A stretch of 64,000 nt of DNA from Fontivita pretiosa. Lineage in GTDB: Bacteria; Planctomycetota; Phycisphaerae; Tepidisphaerales; Tepidisphaeraceae. Shown piece after piece: positions 27,530 through 36,699 of this stretch. The stretch is taken from contig NZ_CP191258.1 of assembly GCF_050410795.1 (NCBI RefSeq), forward strand, positions 1,984,001-2,048,000, written 5' to 3'. The first letter of the stretch is position 1. Every line of letters begins with the position of its first letter. The position numbers and the translations under genes are program-made. The notes under the pieces were generated by a model. The model was given only the letters and a program-made list of their open reading frames with translations, searched no databases and was not told where the DNA came from.

Positions 27530-28050
27530 TTTGTCCAACTGCGACAACCTGCCCCTTTTCTTTTGCTCGTCGGCGCGCTATATACGCATCGTACGCAACG
27601 TCGTCGGCGCGGCGCGCGTTGAATCGATCGCGTGGCGCGTTGTACGACGGCACGCGTCAGGGGATTCGTCTTTGGCGCAGGCCGAGTTGCGGCGCGGGCG
27701 GGCCTCAGCGGGCCTGCCGCCGATCGCCAGAGTGTGCCTGCCGGGCCGCGTGCAGCGTTTGACGTCTTGCCAACGCCGTTGCGCTGGCGGACGCCCCGGT
27801 CGATGTTGATCCGAAGTTTTGGTTGAGTCGTTTTGTTACTGTCAGCGAATGAACAACATTTTGCCGGCACGTAACGATTCGGCTACGTTGCGGCCGATTC
27901 AAGAAGCATATTCCACCGGCCGGCGCCAACCGCGCCCGCGCCGGATTCAGAGTCGTACCAGCGGTACCAGTCGTACTGAACGAAAGAACACTCACTCGAG
28001 GCTCTCGGCGATCTGACGCTTTGAGGTGGTAGGACGCCGAAGTAACGAAC
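27530..28050. other. Intergenic region upstream of dnaA with three tandem 9-bp repeats
   Basis: 521 bp with no convincing gene. Three tandem 9-mers beginning GTAC lie at 27955-27981 (GTACCAGCG, GTACCAGTC, GTACTGAAC). I found no match to the DnaA box TTATCCACA, so nothing supports a replication origin here. Confidence 0.5.
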
Positions 28051-29466
28051 ATGCTCACGACCCACTCGCCATCGCCGCGCGAGACCATTGCCCGCCGCGC
28101 GCATTCGCAGCAACCTCAGGCGCAGCAGCACTCGCAGTCGACTCAGCGCCCGCAGTCGCCCGAAGCTCCGGCGCTGGATCCGGCCATCTGGCAACAGATC
28201 CTTTCGGTGGTCCGCACGCAGCATCCGAGTCTGCATCGTGTCTGGTTCGATCAGCTTGTCCCGCGACAGCTCACCAACGGAGTCATCCAGGTCACCGTCG
28301 CCACACCTGCTCAACTCAACTTCTGCCAGAGCCAGTGTCAGCAGCCTTTTACGGCGGCGGCGCAACAGGTGACCAACCGGCTGGTGGCGGTGAGCTTTCA
28401 TTGCCAGAACCTTCCTCGCGGCGGAGTGTTCAACGAGGGAGATCATCCGCTGCCGCTGAATCCGGATTACGTGTTCGACAACTTCGTGACCGGCCCGTGC
28501 AATCGCCTGCCCCACGCGGCCGCCGTCGCCGTCAGCGAGCAGCCGGGAAAGGCCTACAACCCGCTGTTCATTCACGGCGGAGTGGGGTTGGGCAAGACGC
28601 ATCTGCTTCAGGCCGTTTGCCAGAAGGTTCTGGAGCGTCAGGACGATGCGCGGATCCTGTACCTCTCGTGCGACAGCTTCATCAACCAGTTCATCACGGC
28701 GGTGGAGACTGGCGACATGAACCAGTTCCGCTATCGCTACCGCAACGTGGACATGCTGGTGATCGACGACATCCACTTTCTGGCGGGGCGCGACCGCACG
28801 CAGGAGGAGTTCTTCCACACGTTCAACACGCTCTACCAGCAGCACAAGCAGATCATCCTCAGCGCCGATTGCCCGCCCAGCGAAATCCCCGAGCTGGAGG
28901 AGCGCCTGGTCTCACGTTTTAACTGGGGCCTGGTGGCGAGGATCGAAAAGCCCTGTTACGAGACGCGTGTGGCGATCCTCCAGAAAAAGGCGCGCATGCG
29001 CGGGCTGACGCTGCCGGAGGACGTGGTCTGCTACATCGCCGCCAGGATCGAAACCAACACCCGCGAGCTTGAAGGCGCCATCACCAAGTTGCAGGGCATG
29101 AGCCTGCTGCAAAACGGCGTGATCGACCTGGAGCTGGCCAAGGCGGCGCTGGGAGAGACGGCCACGCCGGAGCAGAGGCGGATCACCATCCAGCAGATCT
29201 TCGACGCGGTGACCAGGTACTACAACGTCAAGGTCAGCGATCTTCAGAGCAAGAAGCGTCACAAGAGCATCGCGTTTCCGCGTCAGGTGTGCATGTACCT
29301 GGCGAGGCGGCACACGCGGTACAGCCTGGAGGAGATTGGCGGCTACTTCGGCGGACGCGACCACACCACCGTGCTGCACGCGGTTCGCACGATCGATGCG
29401 GACATGCGGAACGATCCGGAAGTGGCCCGTCAGCTCACCGCCCTGGAAAACCACCTCACCGGCTGA
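28051..29466 (+). CDS. dnaA: Chromosomal replication initiator protein DnaA
   Basis: 471 aa. Domain I is in residues 40-115, preceded by a Gln/Ser-rich N-terminus. The AAA+ domain starts with NPDYVFDNFVTGPCNRLPHA and has Walker A GGVGLGKT (176-183) and Walker B DMLVIDDIHFLAG. The C-terminal helix-turn-helix has the signature GGRDHTTVLHA, which reads the DnaA box. It initiates chromosome replication. It is followed by mgtE rather than dnaN, so the usual dnaA-dnaN order is absent. The upstream gap shows no DnaA boxes. Confidence 0.96.
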   Translation: MLTTHSPSPRETIARRAHSQQPQAQQHSQSTQRPQSPEAPALDPAIWQQILSVVRTQHPSLHRVWFDQLVPRQLTNGVIQVTVATPAQLNFCQSQCQQPFTAAAQQVTNRLVAVSFHCQNLPRGGVFNEGDHPLPLNPDYVFDNFVTGPCNRLPHAAAVAVSEQPGKAYNPLFIHGGVGLGKTHLLQAVCQKVLERQDDARILYLSCDSFINQFITAVETGDMNQFRYRYRNVDMLVIDDIHFLAGRDRTQEEFFHTFNTLYQQHKQIILSADCPPSEIPELEERLVSRFNWGLVARIEKPCYETRVAILQKKARMRGLTLPEDVVCYIAARIETNTRELEGAITKLQGMSLLQNGVIDLELAKAALGETATPEQRRITIQQIFDAVTRYYNVKVSDLQSKKRHKSIAFPRQVCMYLARRHTRYSLEEIGGYFGGRDHTTVLHAVRTIDADMRNDPEVARQLTALENHLTG

Positions 29467-29505
29467 GGGTCGCAACGCCCGCTCGCATCATCTAGAATCC
29501 CCGTC

Positions 29506-30888
29506 ATGATCGGGTCGCTGCTCCAGGCCGACATCGAACAGATCATCCGCGCCAAAAACTGGGAGGAGCTGCGCGAGGCGTTCAGCGAGCTGGACCCTTC
29601 CGACATCGCCGAGTTGCTCATGGACGTGCCCGCGGAAGACCAGGGCGTCATCTTCCGCATCCTGCCGCGACAGCAGGCCGCCAGAGTCTTTTCCTACCTG
29701 CCACTGGATCGCCAGCAGGAGCTGGTCCAGTCGCTGTCCAACGCCCAGGTGCATGCGATTCTGAACGAGATGAGCCCGGACGATCGCACGCGGCTGCTCG
29801 AGGAGCTTCCCTCGCAGGTGACACGCAGGCTTCTGGAGACGCTCAAGCCCGAGCAACTGCGTATCGCCCGCGAGCTGTTGGGGTATCCCGAAGGCACCGC
29901 CGGCAGATACATGACCCCCGAGTACATCGCCCTGCCGCCGGATGTCACCTGCGCCGATGCCCTGCACCGCATCCGCACCGCCGGCCGCGACGTGGAAACC
30001 CTCAATGTCCTGTACATCATCAACGAACAGGGAAAGCTGCTGGAGGACGTGCGGCTGGGGACGGTGGTGCTGGCGGACCCGCAGACGATGATCGGCGATA
30101 TCGAGGAGCGCCCGCTGGTGTCGGTGCCCGCCACCGCCACGCGCGACGAAGTGCTGGAGGCCTTTGAGCGGTATGACCGGGTTGCCCTGCCGGTCGTGGA
30201 TAACGACGGGCACATGCTCGGAATCATCACCGCCGACGACATCATCGACGTCGTCGAGCAGAAGGCCACCGAAGAGATGCACCGTCTGGGCGGCATGGAG
30301 GCACTGGACCTGCCCTACGCGCAGACGCCGTTCTGGCAGATGATCCGCAAACGCGTCGGGTGGCTTTCGGCGCTGTTTCTGGGGGAGATGTTGACGGCCA
30401 CCGCGATGGGACACTTCGAGCAGGAGATCGCCCAGGCGGTGGTGCTGGCGCTTTTCGTGCCGCTGATCATCAGCTCCGGGGGCAACAGCGGCTCGCAGGC
30501 CGCCTCGCTGATCATCCGGGCGTTGGCGTTGAAGGAATTGCGGCTGCGGGACTGGTGGCGCGTGTTCGGGCGCGAGATTCTTTCCGGCGTGGCGCTGGGA
30601 ACGGTGCTGGGGCTGATCGGCTTCGTCCGGATCGCTGTGTGGTACGCCGCGGGCTGGCAGCACTATCAGGGCCATCCGTACCTGGTCGGCATGACGGTCT
30701 GGGCGAGCCTGATCGGCGTGGTCTGCTTCGGCACGATCACCGGAAGCATGTTGCCGTTTCTGCTTCGCCGGCTCGGATTTGATCCGGCCACCAGCAGCGC
30801 GCCGTTCGTGGCGACGCTGGTGGACGTGACCGGGCTGTGCATTTATTTTCTGGTGGCCCTGTTGATACTGCGAGGCACGCTGCTGTAG
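29506..30888 (+). CDS. mgtE: Magnesium transporter MgtE
   Basis: 460 aa. It has an N-terminal superhelical domain (residues 1-130, with repeated LLEELPSQ-like motifs), two CBS domains (about 130-260; AGRYMTPEYIALPPDVTCAD and RVALPVVDNDGHMLGIITAD), the connecting helix and five membrane segments. The pore signature PLIISSGGNSGSQAASLIIR is complete. It is a gated Mg2+ channel in which magnesium binding to the CBS domains closes the pore. It begins 39 bp after dnaA on the same strand and may share its transcript. Regulation beyond Mg2+ gating is not visible. Confidence 0.96.
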   Translation: MIGSLLQADIEQIIRAKNWEELREAFSELDPSDIAELLMDVPAEDQGVIFRILPRQQAARVFSYLPLDRQQELVQSLSNAQVHAILNEMSPDDRTRLLEELPSQVTRRLLETLKPEQLRIARELLGYPEGTAGRYMTPEYIALPPDVTCADALHRIRTAGRDVETLNVLYIINEQGKLLEDVRLGTVVLADPQTMIGDIEERPLVSVPATATRDEVLEAFERYDRVALPVVDNDGHMLGIITADDIIDVVEQKATEEMHRLGGMEALDLPYAQTPFWQMIRKRVGWLSALFLGEMLTATAMGHFEQEIAQAVVLALFVPLIISSGGNSGSQAASLIIRALALKELRLRDWWRVFGREILSGVALGTVLGLIGFVRIAVWYAAGWQHYQGHPYLVGMTVWASLIGVVCFGTITGSMLPFLLRRLGFDPATSSAPFVATLVDVTGLCIYFLVALLILRGTLL

Positions 30889-30958
30889 CCGGCTACTGCG
30901 AGTCAACGCCCCGTTGCGCTTGCAGCATTCGACACCACAACCACAGCGAGGGACCCCG

Positions 30959-32581
30959 ATGAGCGGATTTGTCTACGAACCGGTCTTTCAAATCGACCAT
31001 CAGCGCGACGACACGCCCTACCGGCTGCTGAGCACCCAGGGCGTGTCGCAGATCGATCTGGGCGGGCGAAAGTTCCTCAAGGTCGAACCCGAGGCGCTGA
31101 AGCTGCTGGCCAGGCAGGCGTTCATCGATGTCTCGTTCTACCTGCGTCCCAGGCATCTGCAACAGCTCGCCGACGAGCTGGCCGACCCCGAAGCCAGCGA
31201 TAACGACAAGTTCGTCATCTACACGCATCTTCAGAATGCGGTAGTGGCGGCGGCGGGCGAGTTGCCCGGATGCCAGGACACCGGCACCGCCACGGTGGTC
31301 GCCAAGAAGGGGCAATATGTGTTGACCGACTGCGACGACGCAGCCGCCCTGTCGGAGGGGATCTACCAGACCTATCAGGAGAAGAACCTGCGCTACTCGC
31401 AGATCGCCCCGCTGGACATGTTCCGGGAGCAGAACACGAAGACCAATCTGCCGGCCCAGATCGACATCTACGCCGAACCCGGGGACCAGTACGAGTTTCT
31501 CTTCGTGGCCAAGGGAGGCGGCAGCGCCAACAAGATGTTTCTGCACCAGGCGACGCCAGCGGTGCTGAACCCCGAAGACCTGATGAAGTTCATTGCGACG
31601 AGGCTGAAGGATTTCGGCACGGCGGCGTGTCCGCCCTACCACGTGGCGATCGTGATCGGCGGCAGCAGCGCAGAACAGGTGATGAAGACGGTGAAGCTGG
31701 CGTCGGCGGGATATCTGGATCATCTGCCGAGAAGCGGGTCGGCGGGCGGACGCGCGTTCCGCGACATCGAGATGGAACAGAAAATCCTCCAGGCATCGTA
31801 CAAGTGCGGCATCGGGGCGCAGTTCGGCGGCAAGTACCTGGCCCATGACATCCGCGTCATCCGCATGGCCCGGCACGCGGCGAGCTGCCCCATCGGCATG
31901 GGCGTGTCATGCTCGGCCGATCGCAACATCAAGGGCAAGATCACCAAAGACGGCGTGTTTCTCGAACAGCTCGAGTTTCATCCGGAAAAGTATCTGCCCA
32001 AAGAGGCGCCGAAGCTGGCGCCGCCGGTGAAGATCGACCTGAACATCGGCATGGACCGGGTCAGGCAGATCCTCACGAAGTTTCCGGTGAAGACGAGGCT
32101 GGAGCTGACCGGCACGCTGATCGTGGCGCGCGATGCGGCGCATGCGCGGATCAAGAAGCTGCTGGACGAAGGCAAGCCGATGCCGCAGTATTTCAAGGAT
32201 CACCCCATCTACTACGCCGGCCCGGCCAAGACCCCCGCGGGCAAACCCAGCGGCTCATTCGGCCCCACGACCGCCGGGCGAATGGACAGCTTTGTCGATC
32301 TGTTCCAGTCGCACGGCGGCAGCCTGATCATGATCGCCAAGGGCAACCGCAGCAAAGCCGTGACCGAGGCGTGCAAGAAGCACGGCGGGTTCTACCTGGG
32401 CTCGACGGGCGGGACGGCGGCGATCCTGGCGCAATCCAACATCCGCCGCGTCGAGCTGGTCGATTTCGAAGACCTGGGCATGGAGGCGATCCGCAGGATC
32501 GAAGTGGTCGACTTCCCGGCGTTCATCGTGGTGGATGACAAGGGGAATGATTTCTTCGAGCAGTTGACGCCGGGGCATTGA
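30959..32581 (+). CDS. fumA: Class I (Fe-S) fumarate hydratase
   Basis: 540 aa, single-chain class I fumarase that hydrates fumarate to malate in the TCA cycle. N-terminal part: GELPGCQDTGTATVVAKKGQ, with a cluster Cys, and FVAKGGGSANKMFLHQATPA. Cluster Cys also occur in CGIGAQFGGKYLAHD and PIGMGVSCSADRNIKGKI. C-terminal part: GPTTAGRMDSFVDLFQSHGG and FYLGSTGGTAAILAQSNIRR. ATG at 30959 begins the conserved MSGFVYEPVFQ; the frame is open 15 codons upstream without similarity. mdh at 11148 encodes the next step. Confidence 0.94.
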   Translation: MSGFVYEPVFQIDHQRDDTPYRLLSTQGVSQIDLGGRKFLKVEPEALKLLARQAFIDVSFYLRPRHLQQLADELADPEASDNDKFVIYTHLQNAVVAAAGELPGCQDTGTATVVAKKGQYVLTDCDDAAALSEGIYQTYQEKNLRYSQIAPLDMFREQNTKTNLPAQIDIYAEPGDQYEFLFVAKGGGSANKMFLHQATPAVLNPEDLMKFIATRLKDFGTAACPPYHVAIVIGGSSAEQVMKTVKLASAGYLDHLPRSGSAGGRAFRDIEMEQKILQASYKCGIGAQFGGKYLAHDIRVIRMARHAASCPIGMGVSCSADRNIKGKITKDGVFLEQLEFHPEKYLPKEAPKLAPPVKIDLNIGMDRVRQILTKFPVKTRLELTGTLIVARDAAHARIKKLLDEGKPMPQYFKDHPIYYAGPAKTPAGKPSGSFGPTTAGRMDSFVDLFQSHGGSLIMIAKGNRSKAVTEACKKHGGFYLGSTGGTAAILAQSNIRRVELVDFEDLGMEAIRRIEVVDFPAFIVVDDKGNDFFEQLTPGH

Positions 32582-32719
32582 TAGCGGTTGAGACCGGTGT
32601 CGGTGGTACGGACACTGCCGAGTTCCCGCGCGATGACCACCTGCACGGGCGGGACGCGCGTGACACGGAGGAAGGTCCACGCGTTCGCCTTGGCGCGGAT
32701 CGCGGCCTGGCGGTTGCGC

Positions 32720-32728
32720 TGATACAAT
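32720..32728 (+). promoter_or_regulatory. Candidate extended -10 promoter for rpsA
   Basis: TGATACAAT, an extended -10 hexamer (TG-N-TACAAT, five of six consensus bases), lies in the 234-bp gap before rpsA, about 88 bp upstream of the start codon. No clear -35 box is present. The rest of the gap shows nothing recognisable. Confidence 0.4.
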
Positions 32729-32815
32729 ATTGGACCTGCGCCGGCGCGCGGCCGACGGCTTGCTGGTGCCGCGACACGTCGCGCTGCGGGCGCGGGGCCA
32801 ACGAGGTTCACGGCG

Positions 32816-34312
32816 ATGTCAAACATGGACGAGTATAAGCAGAAGTTCCGACCCCAGGACGCCAAGCTCGAGCAGGAGGTGGACGCGGCCCTGGCGGGCG
32901 TGTCGCTGGAAGAATTGTACAGCACTGCCTCGCCACAGCCTGCGGCGCCCGAGCCGCCCGCCACGCAGACCCCGGGCGCGCTCAAGGGCACCCGCCGCGG
33001 GCGAATCATCTCCGTCGATCCGGCCAAAGATGAAGTCTTCGTCGATCTGGGGGGCAAGTCGCAGGGCGTGGCGGCGTACTCGCAGTTCGAGACCGAGCCG
33101 CATGTCGGCGATGAGCTCGAATTCGATATCGAACGCTACGACGCCCGCGAGGGCCTGCTCATCCTCACGCGAAAGGGAGCGGCCGCCACCAACGTCACCT
33201 GGGAGACCTTGCAGGTCGGGCAGATTGTCGAGGGGATCGTCACCGGCATGAACAAGGGCGGGCTGGAGCTTCAGGTCCGGAACATGCGCGCCTTCATGCC
33301 CGCCGGGCAGGTGGACCTGTATTACAACAAGGACATCAGCATCTATCTGGGGCAGAGGCTCAAGGCGGAAGTGACGCAGTTCGATGCGGCGTCGAAGAAC
33401 CTGATCGTGAGCCGGCGGAGCGTGCTGGAGCGCGAAAAGGAAGAAGCGCGGCAGAAGATGCTCCAGGAGATCGAGGTCGGGCAGACGCGTCGCGGCACGG
33501 TGCGCAGCCTGACCGACTTCGGAGCGTTCGTCGACCTGGGCGGGCTGGACGGATTGCTCCATGTCAGCGAGATGACCTGGCGGCGAGGGGTCAAGCCCGG
33601 CGATATCGTCAAAGTCGGCGACGTCGTGGACGTGAAGATCATCAAGTTCGACCGCGAAACCGGCAAGCTGAGCCTGAGCCTGAAGCAGACGATGGCCGAC
33701 CCCTGGACCAGCGCGGCGGAGCGATATGCCGTGGGCACGGAAGTGACCGGGCGCGTGAGCAAGGTCGAGAGCTTCGGCGCGTTCATCGAGGTTGAAGAGG
33801 GCATCGAGGGGCTGCTGCCCGTGAGCGAGATCAGCTACACGCGGATCAAGCACCCGTCCGATGTTGTGAAGGAAGGCGACACGCTGCGGCTGGTCGTGAT
33901 CTCCGTCGATCCGGTCAACAAGAAGCTGAGCTTCAGCCTGAAGCAGGCCGGGCCGGACCCCTGGAAGACCGTCGCGGAGAGATACCCGAAGGATTCCGTG
34001 ACGACGGGGAAGGTGACGCGGACGGTGGACTTCGGGGCGTTCGTGGAACTGGAGACCGGGGTGGAGGGGCTGGTGCACATCAGCGAACTGGCGGAGCATC
34101 GGGTCAAGTCGGTCAACGATGTGGTCAGGCAGGGGCAGACGGTCAAGGTGCGGGTGCTGGATGTGGATCCGAAGGCACGGCGGATTTCACTGTCGATCCG
34201 GCGTGCCGAGGAGCCGGCCGCGGCCGCGCCCGCCGCGGCGCCCGCCCCGGCGCCGGCAAAAAAGGCGAAGAAGAAACAGCAGCTCCGCGGCGGATTGGAC
34301 TGGAACTGGTGA
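32816..34312 (+). CDS. rpsA: Ribosomal protein S1 (five S1 domains)
   Basis: 498 aa. After a short acidic N-terminus there are five S1/OB repeats: RGRIISVDPAKDEVFVDLGG, VEGIVTGMNKGGLELQVRN, RRGTVRSLTDFGAFVDLGGL, VTGRVSKVESFGAFIEVEEG and TTGKVTRTVDFGAFVELETG. The C-terminus is an Ala/Pro-rich tail then Lys-rich (PAKKAKKKQQ). E. coli S1 has six domains; shorter forms occur in other phyla. It binds mRNA on the 30S subunit. It reads into the DUF4159 gene after 18 bp. Confidence 0.92.
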   Translation: MSNMDEYKQKFRPQDAKLEQEVDAALAGVSLEELYSTASPQPAAPEPPATQTPGALKGTRRGRIISVDPAKDEVFVDLGGKSQGVAAYSQFETEPHVGDELEFDIERYDAREGLLILTRKGAAATNVTWETLQVGQIVEGIVTGMNKGGLELQVRNMRAFMPAGQVDLYYNKDISIYLGQRLKAEVTQFDAASKNLIVSRRSVLEREKEEARQKMLQEIEVGQTRRGTVRSLTDFGAFVDLGGLDGLLHVSEMTWRRGVKPGDIVKVGDVVDVKIIKFDRETGKLSLSLKQTMADPWTSAAERYAVGTEVTGRVSKVESFGAFIEVEEGIEGLLPVSEISYTRIKHPSDVVKEGDTLRLVVISVDPVNKKLSFSLKQAGPDPWKTVAERYPKDSVTTGKVTRTVDFGAFVELETGVEGLVHISELAEHRVKSVNDVVRQGQTVKVRVLDVDPKARRISLSIRRAEEPAAAAPAAAPAPAPAKKAKKKQQLRGGLDWNW

Positions 34313-34330
34313 CGTACACTCCGTGAGAAG

Positions 34331-36595
34331 ATGCGATTGGCGTTTGTCGTTGTCGCTGTGCTGAGCCATCTGCTCGGGGCTGCGCCTGCGGCCCGCGCCG
34401 ATGTCGATCCGCAGCGTATCGACGCCGCCATCGCCAGGGCCAGGGATTTCCTCTACAAGCAGCAAAAGGACGACAACTGGGAAAGCGAAGACAACTTCGA
34501 CAACAAACACGGGGACCAGAAGACCGGGCAGACGGCGCTGGTGGTGTACACGCTGCTGGCGGCGGGAGAAAGCCCGCAGGATCCGCGGATCGTCAAGGCG
34601 GTTGAATACCTGAAGAAGACCCAGACCAGCGGAGTGTACGCGCTGGGGATGCGCTGCCAGGTCTGGTTGCACCTTCCACAAACGCCCGAGACGCAGCGCC
34701 TGATGGAGCACGACGCCAAGGTGCTGCTCAATGCGGTCATCACCCAGGGCGAGGGGCGCGGCTTTTACGCCTACAACCCCACCCACAAGGCCTGGAGCCA
34801 CAGCCGGGCACAGTACGCGGTGCTGGGGTTGTGGGCGGCGGCGCAGTCGGGAATCGAAATCCCCAGCTCGTACTGGCGCATGGTCGAGCAGGCGTGGATC
34901 GAGCAGCAGGACCCCAGCGGCGGATGGAGCTACTACGCCAGGCCCGACGGGCAGTATCCCCTGACGCCGGGGATGACGGCGGTGGGCGTGGCGACGCTGT
35001 TCATCACGCAGGAGTTTTTGCGCGCCAACGACGCGGCGCTGACCGGCGGCGGGGAGCGTGCCATCGGCAACCCGGCCATCGAGCGCGGCATGCGATGGCT
35101 CATCGACAACTTCGACAAGGTCGCCAGCGACCAGCGATACACCCGCGACTTTCCCTACTCGACCATCTACGCGATCGAGCGGGTCGGCGTGGCCAGCGGG
35201 CTGAAGTACTTCGGGCAGATCGACTGGTACGAGAAGGGTGCAAACTGGCTGCTGAGCAAGCAGTACAACAACGGCGCCTGGCCGTCGGAGTTCGGCAACG
35301 TCCCCAGCACGTGTTTCGCGGTGCTGTTTTTGTCGCGCGGCCGCGCGCCGGTCGCGATCAACAAGCTGGACTACACGCTACCTGACCAGACTCCCCAAAA
35401 GTCCGCTCCGCCGTGGAACCAGCGGCCGCGGGATGTGCCGAATCTGACGCGCTTCATCGCCCAACAGATCGAGCAGGATCTGAAGTGGCAGATCGTGAGC
35501 CTGGCGGCACCGTTCCAGGACTGGCTGGACGCGCCGATCCTGCTGATGTGCGGGCGGACCGCCATCGAGCTTGACGAGCCGGCCAGGCAGAAGATCAGGC
35601 ACTTTATCGAGTCCGGCGGGCTGGTGCTGGGCAATGCCGACGGCGGATCCAGGGAGTTTGCCGCCTCGTTTACCAGTCTGGGACAGCAGTTGTTTGCCGG
35701 ATATGAGTTCCGCGAGTTGCCGGCGGATCATGTGATCTACACCAACCAGCCCTTTTCCCGCGGCAACTGGAAGACCAAACCGGCGGTGCTGGGGCTGAGC
35801 AATGGCGTGCGCGAGCTGATGCTGCTGATCCCGCAGGCGGATTGCTCGCGACGGTGGCAGTTTAGGCGCGTGGCCGGCTACGAGGAACACTGGCAGCTTC
35901 CGGCCAACATCTTCCTGTACTGCACCGATCCAAAGGACCTGAAGACGCGCGGACACTCGCCGATTGTTGCCCGTGACCCGTCCATTCGGGCGGTGCGGAG
36001 CATCCGGCTGGCGCGATTAAAGTACGCGGGCAACTGGGATCCTGAGCCGGGCGGCTGGCGACGGCTGGCCGACCTGCTGCACAACCGCAACCGGATCGAT
36101 CTGCGGGTCGAGCCGGTAGAGCTGCCGGGCGGGTCGCTGGAGGGCTTTGAGTTCGCGCATCTGACCGGAACCGAACCGATCGTCCTGGACGATCGGGCGC
36201 GGGCGATGCTTCGAGGGTTTGCGGATCGCGGCGGGACGATCATCATCGACGCGGCCGGCGGATCGAGCCGGTTTGTCGATTCGGTCGAGAAGGAGTTGTC
36301 GGCGACGTTTGGCGACGCGGAGCTGAAGCTGCTGCCCACCAACCACAGGATTTTCACATCCGGCTCGGCGCCGATGAAGCAGTTTGCCTATCGCCGCTAT
36401 GCTTCGCGAATCCTGGGGGAGCTGAAAGACCAGCCGCGACTGCGGATGATCGAGATGAACGGCCGGGCAGTGGTGTTCTTCAGCCGCGAGGACCTCAGCG
36501 CGGGGCTGGTGGGACAGAGTGTTGACGGGGTGATCGGCTATGAGCCGGCGACGGCAACGGAACTGATGTCGCGGATCCTGATGTACGGCCGCTGA
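34331..36595 (+). CDS. Exported DUF4159 protein with terpene-cyclase-like alpha-toroid N-terminal half
   Basis: 754 aa. The signal peptide is MRLAFVVVAVLSHLLGAAPA. Residues 25-350 form repeated helical pairs of the prenyltransferase/squalene-cyclase superfold (TGQTALVVYTLLAAGESPQD, GMTAVGVATLFITQEFL, QYNNGAWPSEFGNVPSTCFA) without an obvious catalytic DxDD. From about 380 there are two DUF4159-like segments (APILLMCGRTAIELDEPARQ and GTEPIVLDDRARAMLRGFAD). Such proteins are common in Planctomycetota and their role is unknown. The stop codon lies on the first bases of the IS5-like element, so the C-terminus may have been altered by the insertion. Confidence 0.83.
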   Translation: MRLAFVVVAVLSHLLGAAPAARADVDPQRIDAAIARARDFLYKQQKDDNWESEDNFDNKHGDQKTGQTALVVYTLLAAGESPQDPRIVKAVEYLKKTQTSGVYALGMRCQVWLHLPQTPETQRLMEHDAKVLLNAVITQGEGRGFYAYNPTHKAWSHSRAQYAVLGLWAAAQSGIEIPSSYWRMVEQAWIEQQDPSGGWSYYARPDGQYPLTPGMTAVGVATLFITQEFLRANDAALTGGGERAIGNPAIERGMRWLIDNFDKVASDQRYTRDFPYSTIYAIERVGVASGLKYFGQIDWYEKGANWLLSKQYNNGAWPSEFGNVPSTCFAVLFLSRGRAPVAINKLDYTLPDQTPQKSAPPWNQRPRDVPNLTRFIAQQIEQDLKWQIVSLAAPFQDWLDAPILLMCGRTAIELDEPARQKIRHFIESGGLVLGNADGGSREFAASFTSLGQQLFAGYEFRELPADHVIYTNQPFSRGNWKTKPAVLGLSNGVRELMLLIPQADCSRRWQFRRVAGYEEHWQLPANIFLYCTDPKDLKTRGHSPIVARDPSIRAVRSIRLARLKYAGNWDPEPGGWRRLADLLHNRNRIDLRVEPVELPGGSLEGFEFAHLTGTEPIVLDDRARAMLRGFADRGGTIIIDAAGGSSRFVDSVEKELSATFGDAELKLLPTNHRIFTSGSAPMKQFAYRRYASRILGELKDQPRLRMIEMNGRAVVFFSREDLSAGLVGQSVDGVIGYEPATATELMSRILMYGR

Positions 36596-36601
36596 AAAAG
36601 G

Positions 36602-36641
36602 GGTCGGGAGTCTTTTCCGGCAATGGAAAAGACTCCCGACC
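36602..36641 (+). terminator. Perfect 17-bp hairpin at the IS left end
   Basis: GGTCGGGAGTCTTTTCC (36602-36618) and its exact complement (36625-36641) close a six-base loop GGCAAT. There is no U tract, so it may block translation or transcription entering from the DUF4159 gene rather than be a classical terminator, as proposed for inward-reading protection in other insertion sequences. Confidence 0.6.
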
Positions 36642-36699
36642 GGCTCAGTCTCGACCCTCTCCAAGTTCGGCGCATGTTCGGTAGCGCCACGCCGATGCA

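Noticed and set aside
27530..28050. oriC next to dnaA
   Set aside because: No DnaA-box-like sequence and no marked AT-rich unwinding element was seen.
29488..30906. 472-codon minus-strand open frame opposite mgtE
   Set aside because: Shadow frame; mgtE on the plus strand has all family signatures.
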